Assembly: GCA_036504095.1 (NCBI GenBank)
Contig: DASXVS010000080.1
Location: forward strand, 186,001-250,000
Length of the DNA stretch: 64,000 nt
Direction: 5' to 3'
Source of the DNA: Armatimonadota bacterium
Lineage (GTDB): Bacteria > Armatimonadota > DTGP01 > JAKQQT01
The position numbers and the translations under genes are program-made. Every line of letters starts with the position of its first letter. Positions within the stretch are counted from its first letter, which is position 1. The notes below the pieces were generated by a model. That model saw nothing but the letters and a program-made list of their open reading frames with translations. It did not search any database and was not told the DNA's origin. Shown piece after piece: positions 1-8,260 of the stretch.

Positions 1-1
1 G

Positions 2-523
2 GCTATCGCCATCCTGCGAAACGCCCGCGAGCGCATCATGGGCAAAGTGCTACCCTACACGATAGAGCACATGCGCCGCATCCTGCCCGCCCTCACGATG
101 GAGCGCTACCACGACGCCAAGCTGACTCCCGACTACAAGATCGAGGTCTGGGATGAGCGGGCAAGCATGTGGAAATCGAAGAACATCTTCAGCGGCGGCA
201 CGCGCGACCAGTTCAGCCTGGCGCTCCGCCTGGCGTTCGCGGTGGCAACGTTGCCCCAGGAAAGGGGCGCCGCTCCCGGGTTCATCTTCCTGGACGAACC
301 GCTGAGTTCATTCGACGCCGAACGCTCCGAGGCCCTGATGTACCTGCTGACGAAGGGCGAGATAGCCGAAACGTTCGACCAGATACTGGTCATCTCGCAT
401 AGCCAGGCGATCGCCGCGGACGAGTTTCAATACCGCCTGAAGATGAACGAAGGGCGGGTGGAGGACGCGCCGGAAGAGATGCGCCCGCTTGCCGCCCAGA
501 TGGAACTGGCAGCGGAAGGTTGA
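2..523 (+). CDS. SMC/Rad50-type ATPase, C-terminal fragment
   Basis: The reading frame is open from the window edge, so only the C-terminal part of a larger ATPase is present. It carries the second half of an ABC-type head domain: a signature motif (SGGTRDQ), a Walker B strand ending in GFIFLDEP followed by SSFD, and an H-loop (VISHSQ). In this family these close the ATP sandwich of SMC, RecN, SbcC and Rad50 type proteins acting on DNA. The Walker A half and any coiled coil lie upstream of the window. The next gene resembles a piece of replicative DNA polymerase, which fits a DNA-metabolism role. The exact family member cannot be named from this fragment. Confidence 0.85.
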   Translation, partial: AIAILRNARERIMGKVLPYTIEHMRRILPALTMERYHDAKLTPDYKIEVWDERASMWKSKNIFSGGTRDQFSLALRLAFAVATLPQERGAAPGFIFLDEPLSSFDAERSEALMYLLTKGEIAETFDQILVISHSQAIAADEFQYRLKMNEGRVEDAPEEMRPLAAQMELAAEG

Positions 524-540
524 ATGCCGTGCCCAGCCCA

Positions 541-554
541 CCGACTGAAGTCGG
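541..554. repeat. Single REP-like hairpin
   Basis: A 6-bp stem with a two-base loop (CCGACTGAAGTCGG) lies 17 bases after the ATPase stop. Its form, CGRYT-GA-ARYCG, is that of the hairpins in the REP clusters near 20.4-21.2 kb. It may be a solitary REP copy or a weak transcript-end hairpin; there is no T run. Confidence 0.45.
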
Positions 555-626
555 CGGCTGATTGGAGCCAAGTCGGCGGACGCCAACGGGGCGCGGCGCT
601 GACGATTCATAGAAAGGTGTGAGACG

Positions 627-1049
627 ATGCAGATCAAATCGCATTCATCGGTCGCAAGACCGGACACTGCGGCACAGGACGCGGCGCGATACGGCATGCG
701 CCTGGCCGAAATCGGCGAACACCTGGCTTCCATCCCCGGCGAGGAGATCGCCCGCGCGCGCGTGCTGCTGGCGCAGGCTGGAAACGCGGCGGAGGAGGCA
801 TCGCGCCTGATGCAGGGGGTGAAACCGCAGAAACTGCGGCTTCACGTGAACGTCGCCAACCAACCCGAGATCCTCTCCGAAGCGGCCCGGTTCCTGCTGG
901 AAAAGAACGCCGGCGACTCGCCGGTTACGCTGCACCGCGGAGTGGGCCAGCAGAACCTGCCGTTCGGCGTGCAGCCAAGCGCCCGACTCGTGTCTCAGCT
1001 CAGAGCCCTTCTGGGCGACGATGCCGTTTGGACCGAAGTACGGAAGTGA
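627..1049 (+). CDS. Stand-alone protein resembling the DnaE C-terminal domain
   Basis: A 140-residue protein with an A+G-rich ribosome site (GAAAGGTGTGAG) before the ATG. Residues 20-65 look helical. Residues 70-140 follow the pattern of the extreme C-terminal domain of DNA polymerase III alpha: a strand (LRLHVNV), a helix, a G-D-S-P-V-T-L strand matching the usual hpGdxPVxL pattern, and a terminal helix ending LRALLGDDAV. In DnaE this region helps contact tau. No polymerase catalytic sequence precedes it, so it is either a free domain or a detached piece of a split polymerase. The assignment rests on pattern recognition only. Confidence 0.5.
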   Translation: MQIKSHSSVARPDTAAQDAARYGMRLAEIGEHLASIPGEEIARARVLLAQAGNAAEEASRLMQGVKPQKLRLHVNVANQPEILSEAARFLLEKNAGDSPVTLHRGVGQQNLPFGVQPSARLVSQLRALLGDDAVWTEVRK

Positions 1050-1073
1050 GCGATGAACGAGGAACGATGAGCG

Positions 1074-1577
1074 ATGACCGTTCGGACCGCCGAGCATTCA
1101 GATTTGCCGGCTATCCTGGCCATTTACAATGAGTCCGGCGTCGGGACAACGGCATCGGCCGACCTCGAACCGATCACATTGGAACAGAGGACGGCCTGGT
1201 TTGACGAGCACATCGCCGGAGGATATCCGGTCCTCGTCGCCGAGGACGACAATGGCCGCGTGGTCGGCTGGGCGTCGCTGAGCGCCTACCATCGCAAACC
1301 CGGCTACCGCCTCACGGCCGAGGATTCCGTGTATGTGGCGCCGGATCGACTGGGCAAGGGCATCGGCGCCCTGTTGCTGCCACGTTTGATTGAAGCCGGC
1401 CGCGCGGCGGGTTTCCACACTATCGTTGCCGTGATCGGCGGAACGAACGAAGCCAGCGTCCGCCTGCACGAACGCAACGGCTTCAAACACGCCGGCACTA
1501 TCCGGGACGCGGTCCGCAAGTTCGACCGCTGGCAGGACATCGTCTACATGCAACTCGTCTTGAACGATGAAGTCTGA
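1074..1577 (+). CDS. GNAT N-acetyltransferase, phosphinothricin acetyltransferase-like
   Basis: A 167-residue single-domain GNAT protein. It begins with the usual TVRTAEHSDLPAILAIYNE strand-helix. The acetyl-CoA loop is seen as VYVAPDRLGKGIG followed by a helix, and the family end motif NEASVRLHERNGF sits near residue 140. The overall plan matches the Pat/Bar branch, which acetylates small amines such as phosphinothricin or methionine derivatives; the true substrate is unknown. The start lies inside a GATGAACGATGAGCGATG repeat, which leaves only a weak ribosome site, and the last codons plus the spacer after the stop are again the same repeat. Confidence 0.85.
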   Translation: MTVRTAEHSDLPAILAIYNESGVGTTASADLEPITLEQRTAWFDEHIAGGYPVLVAEDDNGRVVGWASLSAYHRKPGYRLTAEDSVYVAPDRLGKGIGALLLPRLIEAGRAAGFHTIVAVIGGTNEASVRLHERNGFKHAGTIRDAVRKFDRWQDIVYMQLVLNDEV

Positions 1578-1606
1578 GCGATGAACGATGAACGACCGAA
1601 TGTAGC
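1563..1606. repeat. GATGAACG-type dispersed repeat
   Basis: Tandem GATGAACG-like heptamers and octamers cover the end of the acetyltransferase gene and its spacer. Related sequence occurs at 1048-1078 and, as a perfect 14-bp inverted repeat, at 58057-58097. Confidence 0.55.
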
Positions 1607-1639
1607 GCGGGCGCCTCGCCCGCATCGGGCATTCATCGA

Positions 1640-1672
1640 TCCCTTAGTGTCTTTGTGCCTTTGTGGTCTACT
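1640..1672. repeat. Copy of the TTTGTG/CTTTGTGGT dispersed repeat
   Basis: The string TTAGTGTCTTTGTGCCTTTG followed by TGGTCT sits between convergent genes just beyond the RNase Z-like stop. The same word family appears at 9966-9982, 10090-10112 and 17973-18042. Confidence 0.55.
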
Positions 1673-2558
1673 GGAGCGTATCACATCGGTCCAGGCGCCA
1701 CTCGTAAAGCAGCCACGCCTTCGACAGGTCGAAACCGTGGCGATTGAGCGCCTTCACGGCCTCCGCGCGGATCTGCTTCCTCGGATACCGGCTGCTCACA
1801 TGGAACAGAACCAGGTTCCCGGCGCACGCCGCCTGCGCTGTTGAGATCGCCTCGTCCAACGTGCTGTGGACGTACTGCTCACGGTCTTCCGCGTTGATGA
1901 ACGTGGCCTCGTGCAACAGGATGTCCGCGTCCGCGAACGGCGAAACTTCCATCGGCACGCAATCGCCGAGATAGGCAAGCAGGCGGTGGTCGTACTGCTC
2001 CGTGATGGCATCGCGGCCGGACTCCTTGACCAGGTCCCGTATCTCGTTCTGCAGCTTGCCCGCGAACTCCGGCTTCAGGCGGTGTCGATGCTCCACCACG
2101 CGGTATCCGAGCGTAAGGCGGCCACGTGCGTGCTGCGTGGTGAAAGTCTCCAGCCACCGCTCGTGCTGGCGCGGCGGATCGTCTTCCTCGGCGGTCAACG
2201 GGATCCGGCAGTCAGGACCGATAGGATGCCAGTTGAGCTCGAAGGTTCGTCTGCCCATCGCACGGTCCAGGTGCTGGCGAAGCCCCTCGATGTAGCCGTC
2301 GCCCGCCGGGTAGTAGACGTCCAGCGGCAGCGTCTTCTCGCCCATGCCCGCCATCCGGATATGGATCAGGGTGGGAAGCCCCGAGATGTGATCCAGATGC
2401 CCGTGCGACAAGCAGACGCGGCGGATGGCGAACGCGCGGTTCTCCATACGGCTTGCCACGCCCTCACCCGCATCGAAGAGGACGCGGTCCGGTGCGTAGT
2501 AGAACCACGTGGAATAAATGGCCTTGGAGTAGCCCTCGAGAACGTCAGCAAGATTCAT
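1668..2558 (-). CDS. RNase Z-like metallo-beta-lactamase fold hydrolase
   Basis: A 296-residue protein with the metallo-beta-lactamase HxHxDH zinc site (SHGHLDH, about residue 50), a further LGDC aspartate and a late FHVSSRY motif matching the HFSxRY motif of tRNase Z. RNase Z removes 3' trailers from tRNA precursors. An insert near residues 95-150 differs from the short bacterial enzymes, so a relative such as an arylsulfatase-like or phosphonate hydrolase is possible. I chose the ATG at 2558 over an ATG 13 codons upstream, because MNLADVLEG gives a normal N-terminus and the longer start falls in intergenic repeat sequence. It follows the MFS gene on the same strand with an 88-base gap holding a hairpin. 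Confidence 0.75.
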   Translation of the reverse strand: MNLADVLEGYSKAIYSTWFYYAPDRVLFDAGEGVASRMENRAFAIRRVCLSHGHLDHISGLPTLIHIRMAGMGEKTLPLDVYYPAGDGYIEGLRQHLDRAMGRRTFELNWHPIGPDCRIPLTAEEDDPPRQHERWLETFTTQHARGRLTLGYRVVEHRHRLKPEFAGKLQNEIRDLVKESGRDAITEQYDHRLLAYLGDCVPMEVSPFADADILLHEATFINAEDREQYVHSTLDEAISTAQAACAGNLVLFHVSSRYPRKQIRAEAVKALNRHGFDLSKAWLLYEWRLDRCDTLQ

Positions 2559-2592
2559 CAGTTCTGAGCATAGCACGTGTGCGAGAGCATCC

Positions 2593-2634
2593 AGCATCCG
2601 GCATTCACGCTCCGATTCCTGAATGCCGGATGCT
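2593..2634. repeat. 15-bp perfect inverted repeat
   Basis: AGCATCCGGCATTCA and its exact complement are separated by 12 bases between the MFS and RNase Z-like genes, and the right arm continues into a further GAATGCCGAATGCT copy. There is no T run on either side. GAATGC words also occur in the spacer before the aspartokinase gene at 25766-25805. Confidence 0.6.
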
Positions 2635-2646
2635 GAATGCCGAATG

Positions 2647-3870
2647 CTATTCGCGCGGCACCGGTACCTTCCGGAACACCTGCCAGATGGCCAGGTCGTA
2701 GGCGCTCTTCATGGCGCCGCTCACGAAGAACGGTATGCCGGCCACAATGGCCGCGTGGGGGAAGATGCCGCTGATGGTCGGTCCGACGGCCTGGGCGACG
2801 CTGCGGACGCTGGCGCTGATGCCGGCCGCGGCGCTGCGCTCGTCTGGATCGACTAGTGCCATCGTGTAGGCCTGGCGTGTGGGCACGTCCATCTGTGAGA
2901 GAAGGTGGCGGAAGAGGAGCATGCCGACCGCCGTGTAGAATGTCGGCATCAGCGGGACGAGCGCCAGCAGGATGTTGCTGGGCAGGTGCGTGAACACCAT
3001 CGTGTTCAGGAGACCGATCCGTTTCGCCAGCGGCGCGGCGGCCAGGAATGAAACCGCCGAGAGGATGTTGGTCCCGAAGAAGATCGGCCCCAAATGCTCT
3101 GCATTCACGCCGAATCGCGTGTGGAACCACGCAACGACGATCGTCTGGACGATGAGGCCGCCAGCGAGGGCATCGATGCCCTGCAACCCGGCGAGTTTCG
3201 CCACGATGACCTTCGACTTGTGCAGCCCCATCACGACCTTGCGCCCGACCACCACGGCGGCCGCCTTCGCCTCCGCGCCGGCGGAAAGACGCGCCGCGAT
3301 GAGCATCAACAGCACGCCGATGACCGCGTATCCCCACAGCATCGCGTTGAAGGCAGTCAACTCATCTAGGCCGTTCCGGCGGAAGGCGTATGTCACCACA
3401 CCCGCCGCTCCCGCGCCCAGCGCGGCGAACAGCGAACCCGCCACGTTGTACCACGAGAGCAGGGTTGTCCGCTTGTGCCCTTCGGCGGTCTGCGACAGGA
3501 CCGCCTGCTCCACGGCGAGAAACGGACCGGCCTCAACGCCGCCGGGGCTGATGGTGCCGACAACCGCCACGACCATCAGCACCCAGACGCTGTGCTGGCC
3601 GAGCACGAATCCCGCGCCGGCGACCGTGATGAGGAGCGGCGCCACGGACAGAACGATCCGCCGCCCGAATCGGTCCGCGATGGCGGCGATCGCCGTCGTC
3701 GCGATGGCGTCCTCAATCAGGGTCAGCGTGAGCGCCAGCCCAAACAGGCTGGCTGACAGCCCGCAGTGGTTCAGCAGGTACAGCGGGAGGACCACCGAGA
3801 CCATGCCAAACCCGAAAGTGCGCAGCATACGCGCGATGAAAACAAGCGTGCGATTCGTATCAGATAGCAT
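2647..3870 (-). CDS. Major facilitator superfamily transporter
   Basis: A 407-residue polytopic membrane protein with about 12 hydrophobic segments. The loop after the second segment carries the MFS signature (ADRFGRR, about residues 65-72). The first half contains GMVSVVLPLYLL and the second half FTHLPSNILLALVPLMPTF. It most resembles drug or sugar efflux-type MFS proteins; direction and substrate cannot be told. It starts 12 bases after the URO-D family gene, so the two are probably cotranscribed, which raises the possibility of a linked substrate. Confidence 0.85.
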   Translation of the reverse strand: MLSDTNRTLVFIARMLRTFGFGMVSVVLPLYLLNHCGLSASLFGLALTLTLIEDAIATTAIAAIADRFGRRIVLSVAPLLITVAGAGFVLGQHSVWVLMVVAVVGTISPGGVEAGPFLAVEQAVLSQTAEGHKRTTLLSWYNVAGSLFAALGAGAAGVVTYAFRRNGLDELTAFNAMLWGYAVIGVLLMLIAARLSAGAEAKAAAVVVGRKVVMGLHKSKVIVAKLAGLQGIDALAGGLIVQTIVVAWFHTRFGVNAEHLGPIFFGTNILSAVSFLAAAPLAKRIGLLNTMVFTHLPSNILLALVPLMPTFYTAVGMLLFRHLLSQMDVPTRQAYTMALVDPDERSAAAGISASVRSVAQAVGPTISGIFPHAAIVAGIPFFVSGAMKSAYDLAIWQVFRKVPVPRE

Positions 3871-3882
3871 CGGATCTCCGGG

Positions 3883-5016
3883 TCAGGCGGCTTCGGCCAG
3901 CCGAACGATGGTCTCGTAATTCCGCATGGTGCGCTCGGTGATGGTCCGGCCGTAGGGCGAGGCGCTGGGCATCAGAACGAAACCCTTGCCTTCGCCGGAA
4001 GTACCCTCACGCAACGCGGTGGCGACCACCGCCTCGAACTCGGCGGGCTCCATGTTCTCGATGTCGCTCGCCTCCAGATTGCCGAACAGCACCAGGTCCC
4101 GTCCATAGTCGCGGCGCATCTCGGCAAGCGTAACGTCACCCTGGGGCGGCGGCTCGACCGGATCGAGGGCAGCGGCGCCCATGCCTACGATCATTTTCGC
4201 GACGTTCTTCACCCGCCCGTGACAGTGTATGCGCGGGTAACCGCCGGTTGAGCGGATAGCCTCGATCATCGGGCTGTCGTATCGAACTACGTACTCATCG
4301 AAAAGGCGCGGCGGCAGGTACGGCTCCGCGGCGTACTCCGAACCACAGATTCGCCATAAGTGACCCGGGAAGGCTTTTGCGACCACGCGCACCCGTTCGT
4401 GGATACCCCGCGCCACTTTGCTCAGCAGTTCGTGAAACAGCGACGGTTCCGCGAACGCCAGCATGATGTAATCCGCCATCGAGAATTGCTCCGCCGCGCT
4501 GCAAAGGGGGTCGCCGATATCCACCATCGCTATCCCGCGGTCTCCCACTGCGGCGTCCGCCCCGCGCAGAGCGTCCACCGAAACCTCGAAATCGAAGACC
4601 TCGTCCGGAAGCTGCAAATAGGCGCGAACGTCGTCCTCGTCCTTCAGAAGGTGCTCCAGCGTCCAGACGGTGTCCACACCGCGGTCCCGCCGTTCCAGTG
4701 AGGTAAGGGTACGCCCGCCAATCTCGAGCGTCGTGCGTGTGAACCGCGAACCGGCCTCTTCGTAGGCCTCTACGCGGAAGTACTCGTCGCGTGGGTTGTG
4801 TGCTGAGGGCGTCAGTTGGGGCGAAACCATGCGAATGATGTCCGTGCGCTCCTCCGCGAGTTGCAGAAGCGGCAGCCACGACGGATCGTTATAGACGTTG
4901 AAAGGGTCGGGATCGGTGGGGTCCGAGTGGAAGCCGCCAATCTCGTAGAGGCTGACCGCGGGCCGGTCCACCGGCTCGCCGCGAAGTGTCGCCATCAGGC
5001 GTTGTCTGGAAGTCAT
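3883..5016 (-). CDS. Uroporphyrinogen decarboxylase (URO-D) family protein
   Basis: A 377-residue protein starting MTSRQRLMATLRGEPVDRPA, the standard N-terminus of URO-D family members (an R-x-R-hydrophobic helix followed by g-e-p-v-D-r-P). Near residue 270 it has RIHCHGRV, where the His-Cys pair matches the metal-ligand motif of the methyltransferase (MtaA/MtbA-like) branch rather than true HemE. Late GNLEASDIE and an FVLMPSASPYGRTI end are typical of the barrel. It probably moves a methyl group or acts on a corrinoid-linked substrate; heme synthesis is unlikely. It sits directly before the MFS transporter. Confidence 0.75.
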   Translation of the reverse strand: MTSRQRLMATLRGEPVDRPAVSLYEIGGFHSDPTDPDPFNVYNDPSWLPLLQLAEERTDIIRMVSPQLTPSAHNPRDEYFRVEAYEEAGSRFTRTTLEIGGRTLTSLERRDRGVDTVWTLEHLLKDEDDVRAYLQLPDEVFDFEVSVDALRGADAAVGDRGIAMVDIGDPLCSAAEQFSMADYIMLAFAEPSLFHELLSKVARGIHERVRVVAKAFPGHLWRICGSEYAAEPYLPPRLFDEYVVRYDSPMIEAIRSTGGYPRIHCHGRVKNVAKMIVGMGAAALDPVEPPPQGDVTLAEMRRDYGRDLVLFGNLEASDIENMEPAEFEAVVATALREGTSGEGKGFVLMPSASPYGRTITERTMRNYETIVRLAEAA

Positions 5017-5047
5017 TGGTTCAAGTAGTCAGTCGACAGTAGGCAGT

Positions 5048-5097
5048 AGCCAGAAGTGAGCTTCTGGCTTCGCCTTTGGATTGCCCGTTTACGGGCA
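5048..5097. repeat. Paired intergenic hairpins
   Basis: Two hairpins lie between the methyltransferase and URO-D family genes. One has a 9-bp stem (AGCCAGAAG, loop TGAG, 5048-5069); the other is TGCCCGTTTACGGGCA at 5082-5097. Neither has a T run, so mRNA processing or attenuation are as likely as termination. Confidence 0.5.
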
Positions 5098-5098
5098 T

Positions 5099-6007
5099 TC
5101 AGGCCGAAGGCCGAACGGCCGGGGCATTCATGCCCCGGAGCGCAGTGGTTGAATGGAGAACCCAGAGTCTTAGTTTCGGGCGCAAACGCTCAAGCGTGTC
5201 TGACGGCAGATTCAGGCGCGTGACGGAAACTACGCGGCCAGCCTCATCGACCTGATTGCGCACATCGGCCTGGAATCCGGTTTCGTCGAAGAATGCCTGC
5301 AATGCCGCCTCGTCCGCGAAGGCACATTCGTACATATCGCGGTCGATCTCCCCGGAAACGGCCCGCCGAACTGCCTTCTGTTGTTCAGAAACGTCAGTCT
5401 CTTGGGATACAAACGAGAAGTCCGGCGTTATCCAGATGCCGCCGAAGCGATCCAGCACATCATGTACGATCGCGGCCACCGACCGCAATTCGGCGCGGGT
5501 CAGATATTGCATCAGGCCCTCGTTGATGATGGCGACGGGGCCAACCTCCAGGCCGTCCGCGACGGCGGCAAGTTGGGCCGGATCCGTCGCGTCCGCGGAT
5601 ACTATGCGGTAGTTCTCTGTCGGCGCCAGCTCCCGCTTGCGCCGGATATCCGCCACGAGGGCAGTCTTCTCGGCGGTGATGGCCGGCATATCGGTTTCGA
5701 TGTATGTAAGCGCCGGGTCCCGGGTCATCGCAAGCCCGCGCAATGAGAGTCCGCTTGCCAGCTCGATGGCTTGCCTGATGCCGGATTTCCGCAGCACCGC
5801 CGCGATGCTCTTGTACCGGGCCTCAAAGATGGGCGCATACCACGTGAACTGCTCCGGCTTCAGGCCGGTCTTCCGCAGCATCGCGTCGAATGCGGCGTTG
5901 GCCTGAACGTACTCGGCGACATCGTCGGCGAACGGGATGTCGGTGAACTGGCGCATGTAAGCGGCGAGTTTCGCGGTCACATCGATCTTCTCGTACGTCG
6001 TTGCCAT
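5099..6007 (-). CDS. Class I SAM-dependent methyltransferase, leucine carboxyl methyltransferase-like
   Basis: About 302 residues. Features of the LCM/O-methyltransferase branch are visible: an AIELASGLSLRGLAM stretch in place of the usual glycine-rich SAM loop, YIETDMPAI for the acidic ribose-binding residue, ADATDP, and INEGLMQYL, which is the family's motif after strand 4. The methyl acceptor is unknown. A start eight codons upstream (6031) is possible; MATTYEKID at 6007 gives a more usual N-terminus, but neither has a strong ribosome site. It is followed by the URO-D family and MFS genes on the same strand. Confidence 0.7.
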   Translation of the reverse strand: MATTYEKIDVTAKLAAYMRQFTDIPFADDVAEYVQANAAFDAMLRKTGLKPEQFTWYAPIFEARYKSIAAVLRKSGIRQAIELASGLSLRGLAMTRDPALTYIETDMPAITAEKTALVADIRRKRELAPTENYRIVSADATDPAQLAAVADGLEVGPVAIINEGLMQYLTRAELRSVAAIVHDVLDRFGGIWITPDFSFVSQETDVSEQQKAVRRAVSGEIDRDMYECAFADEAALQAFFDETGFQADVRNQVDEAGRVVSVTRLNLPSDTLERLRPKLRLWVLHSTTALRGMNAPAVRPSA

Positions 6008-6094
6008 ACACGTGCCGCGATATCCGCCCACCCGTTCCCCCTTCCCCCCGCGCGCAGCGCGGAATTGGGGAAGGGGGCCAGGGGGTAAGGGGCT

Positions 6095-7873
6095 TTACAG
6101 TTCGGACTTCATCCGCGCCATCAGGGCATCAACCTTGATGGAGCCTTCGTCGCCCTTTTCACGGCTGCGCACGCTCACAGCTCCGGCCTCAATCTCGCGG
6201 TCGCCGACCACAAGCATGTACGGCGTCTTCTGAAGTTGGGCCTCGCGGATCTTGTAGCCGGTCTTCTCGTTGCGCGTGTCAACTTCCACCCGGAACCCGG
6301 CTTCCTTCATGCGGTCCAGCACCGCCTGGGCGTATGCGTTGTGGCGGTCCGCGATCGGGATGATCACGGCTTGTACCGGCGAGAGCCAGAGCGGGAACGC
6401 GCCGGCGTACTGCTCGATGAGCAGCCCGAGGAAGCGCTCCGTGGTACCCGTTACGGCGCGGTGCAGCACAACCGGCGTGTGCGGCTTGCCGTCCTCGCCG
6501 ATGTACTCGCAGCCGAGGCGTGCGGGCTGAATGAAGTCCACCTGGATCGTCGAAGCCGTCCACTCACGTCCCAGGACATCCTTCGTCTGGAAGTCGGCCT
6601 TTGGTCCATAGAACGCTGCCTCTCCGGGCGCTTCGTAGTATTCCACGGCGTTCGCTTCCAGCGCGCGGCGCAACGCGCTCGTGGCGCGCTCCCACTTCTC
6701 GTCGTCGGCCACGTATTTCCCGCCCGGCTCCGTTCCACGCATGCTCAGCCGGACCTTATAATCGCTGAAGCCATAACGATCGAGCACTTCGTGGATGAGG
6801 CGGAGCGCCAGGCCGAACTCACTTTCAACCTGCTCTTCCGTACAGAAGATGTGGCAATCGTCCTGCGTCAGGGCGCGGACGCGCGTCAGACCGGTCAACT
6901 CGCCCGTCTTCTCATACCGGTAAAGCGTAGCGAATTCGGCGAAGCGAGCCGGCAGGTCGCGGTAGCTGTGCAGCCGCGTGTTGAAGAGCGTCATGTGGCT
7001 CGGGCAGTTCATCGGCTTCAACCGATACGTCGGACCGTCCGTGTCGGTCATCGGCGGGAACATAACGTCGATGTAGTTTTCCAGATGGCCGGATTTCCGG
7101 AACAGCTCCTCCTTCACGATATGGCCCGTCCACACGTGGTCGTAGCCGTAGCGCGTCTGCACGTCGCGGACATACGTCTCCATAATTCGCCGCAGCATCT
7201 CGCCGCGCGGCAGGAAGAGCGGAATGCCCGGACCGATTTCGTCGCTGAACGTGAAGAGGTTCAGCTCCTTGCCGAGTTTGCGGTGGTCTCGCTTCTTCGC
7301 TTCTTCCAGGCGGTACAGGTGCTGATCGAGCTCCGCTTTGGTGGCGTAGGCCGTGCCGTAGATGCGCTGGAGCATCTTGTTGCTCTCGTCGCCGCGCCAG
7401 TACGCCCCGGCCACGCTCAGCAGTTTGTACGCGCCGATCTTTCCCGTGCTTGGCACATGGGGGCCGCGGCACAGATCGCTGAACGTCGAGTGCTGGTAAT
7501 AGGACACCGGTTCGTCGGGCGGAAACCCTTCAATCAGGTCTACCTTGTAGATCTCGTTTTCCTTGCGGAAGTGCTCCAACGCTTCTTCACGCGAGACAGG
7601 CTTGAGTTCAAACGCGAAATCGCCCTTGATGATCTCGCCCATTCGCTTTTCGATCGCGTCAAAATCGTCCGCGGTGAAGGTGTGCGGTGAGTCCAGATCG
7701 TAATAGAAACCCTCATCGGTTGAAGGTCCGATGGCTAGTTTGGTGCCGGGGAAGAGCTCAACCACGGCCTGCGCCATCACGTGCGACGCCGAATGACGAA
7801 GCGCAGCGAGATCTTCGGCCGAGAGGAAAGGCGGTACTTCGACAGGTGCGTCGGCAGCGACTGGGGATGACAT
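6095..7873 (-). CDS. thrS: Threonyl-tRNA synthetase lacking the TGS domain
   Basis: A 592-residue class II synthetase that charges tRNA-Thr. The editing domain is intact: HSASH near residue 27 and CRGPH near residue 133 supply the zinc-site-like His/Cys set. The catalytic core has the zinc ligands in MNCPSH, TQDDCHIF and VLHRAVTGTTERF, and the C-terminal anticodon-binding domain is complete to DALMARMKSEL. The N-terminal TGS domain of about 60 residues found in the E. coli type is absent; the protein goes straight from a 20-residue leader into the editing domain. The start is supported by AAGGAG eight bases before the ATG. I saw no T-box leader. Confidence 0.95.
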   Translation of the reverse strand: MSSPVAADAPVEVPPFLSAEDLAALRHSASHVMAQAVVELFPGTKLAIGPSTDEGFYYDLDSPHTFTADDFDAIEKRMGEIIKGDFAFELKPVSREEALEHFRKENEIYKVDLIEGFPPDEPVSYYQHSTFSDLCRGPHVPSTGKIGAYKLLSVAGAYWRGDESNKMLQRIYGTAYATKAELDQHLYRLEEAKKRDHRKLGKELNLFTFSDEIGPGIPLFLPRGEMLRRIMETYVRDVQTRYGYDHVWTGHIVKEELFRKSGHLENYIDVMFPPMTDTDGPTYRLKPMNCPSHMTLFNTRLHSYRDLPARFAEFATLYRYEKTGELTGLTRVRALTQDDCHIFCTEEQVESEFGLALRLIHEVLDRYGFSDYKVRLSMRGTEPGGKYVADDEKWERATSALRRALEANAVEYYEAPGEAAFYGPKADFQTKDVLGREWTASTIQVDFIQPARLGCEYIGEDGKPHTPVVLHRAVTGTTERFLGLLIEQYAGAFPLWLSPVQAVIIPIADRHNAYAQAVLDRMKEAGFRVEVDTRNEKTGYKIREAQLQKTPYMLVVGDREIEAGAVSVRSREKGDEGSIKVDALMARMKSEL

Positions 7874-8260
7874 GCGGTGTTCTCCTTATTTCCGGCCGCC
7901 CCTACTACGGGAGGTCCGGGAGACTTGGCCCGCGAGGGCCGGGCATTGGGCGAAGCCCAAGGCCAAAGCTGGACCGAACAGATCGAGCTCACAACGCCCA
8001 ATCCACGTCGACGGTCCCTGAGATCATTGTACAAAGCGGTGCAATTGGTGTCAAACAGTGAATGAGTCAGGAAACAGGAGGCAGTACAATGGGAGGCAGC
8101 GTCTCAGCCGTGAACGACCGGGCCAGCAAACGCGCGAACTACTAATCTGACATTGATTAGTAGTACTCTAGTAGTTCCCCGGCTTGACCCTTCACGCTGA
8201 ATCGCGATCCCTGAAACCTGCCAGCCAACCTCAGCGTATCGGCTCCCGGAGCAATTGTGA
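7874..8260. other. Divergent intergenic region between thrS and the 8261 gene
   Basis: A gene-free stretch of 387 bases that must hold the promoters of both flanking genes. On the thrS side there is a nested hairpin (outer arms GGCC-rich, inner TTGGGC-GAA-GCCCAA at 7946-7960). Further out is a perfect 10-bp inverted repeat at 8138-8164. No T-box specifier or antiterminator signature and no clear consensus promoter were seen. Confidence 0.5.
8138..8164. promoter_or_regulatory. Perfect 10-bp inverted repeat, possible operator
   Basis: ACTACTAATC is followed by seven bases and then GATTAGTAGT. It is AT-rich against a GC-rich background, lies upstream of the 8261 gene and is followed by another TAGTAGT word. 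This is the shape of a dimeric regulator site. No regulator is encoded next to it. Confidence 0.4.

Noticed and set aside
6236-7690. A 484-codon frame antisense to thrS
   Set aside because: Shadow frame; the thrS motifs on the other strand are complete.
7874-8100. T-box leader of thrS
   Set aside because: No AGGGTGGNACCGCG-like antiterminator sequence or specifier stem was found on the thrS strand.
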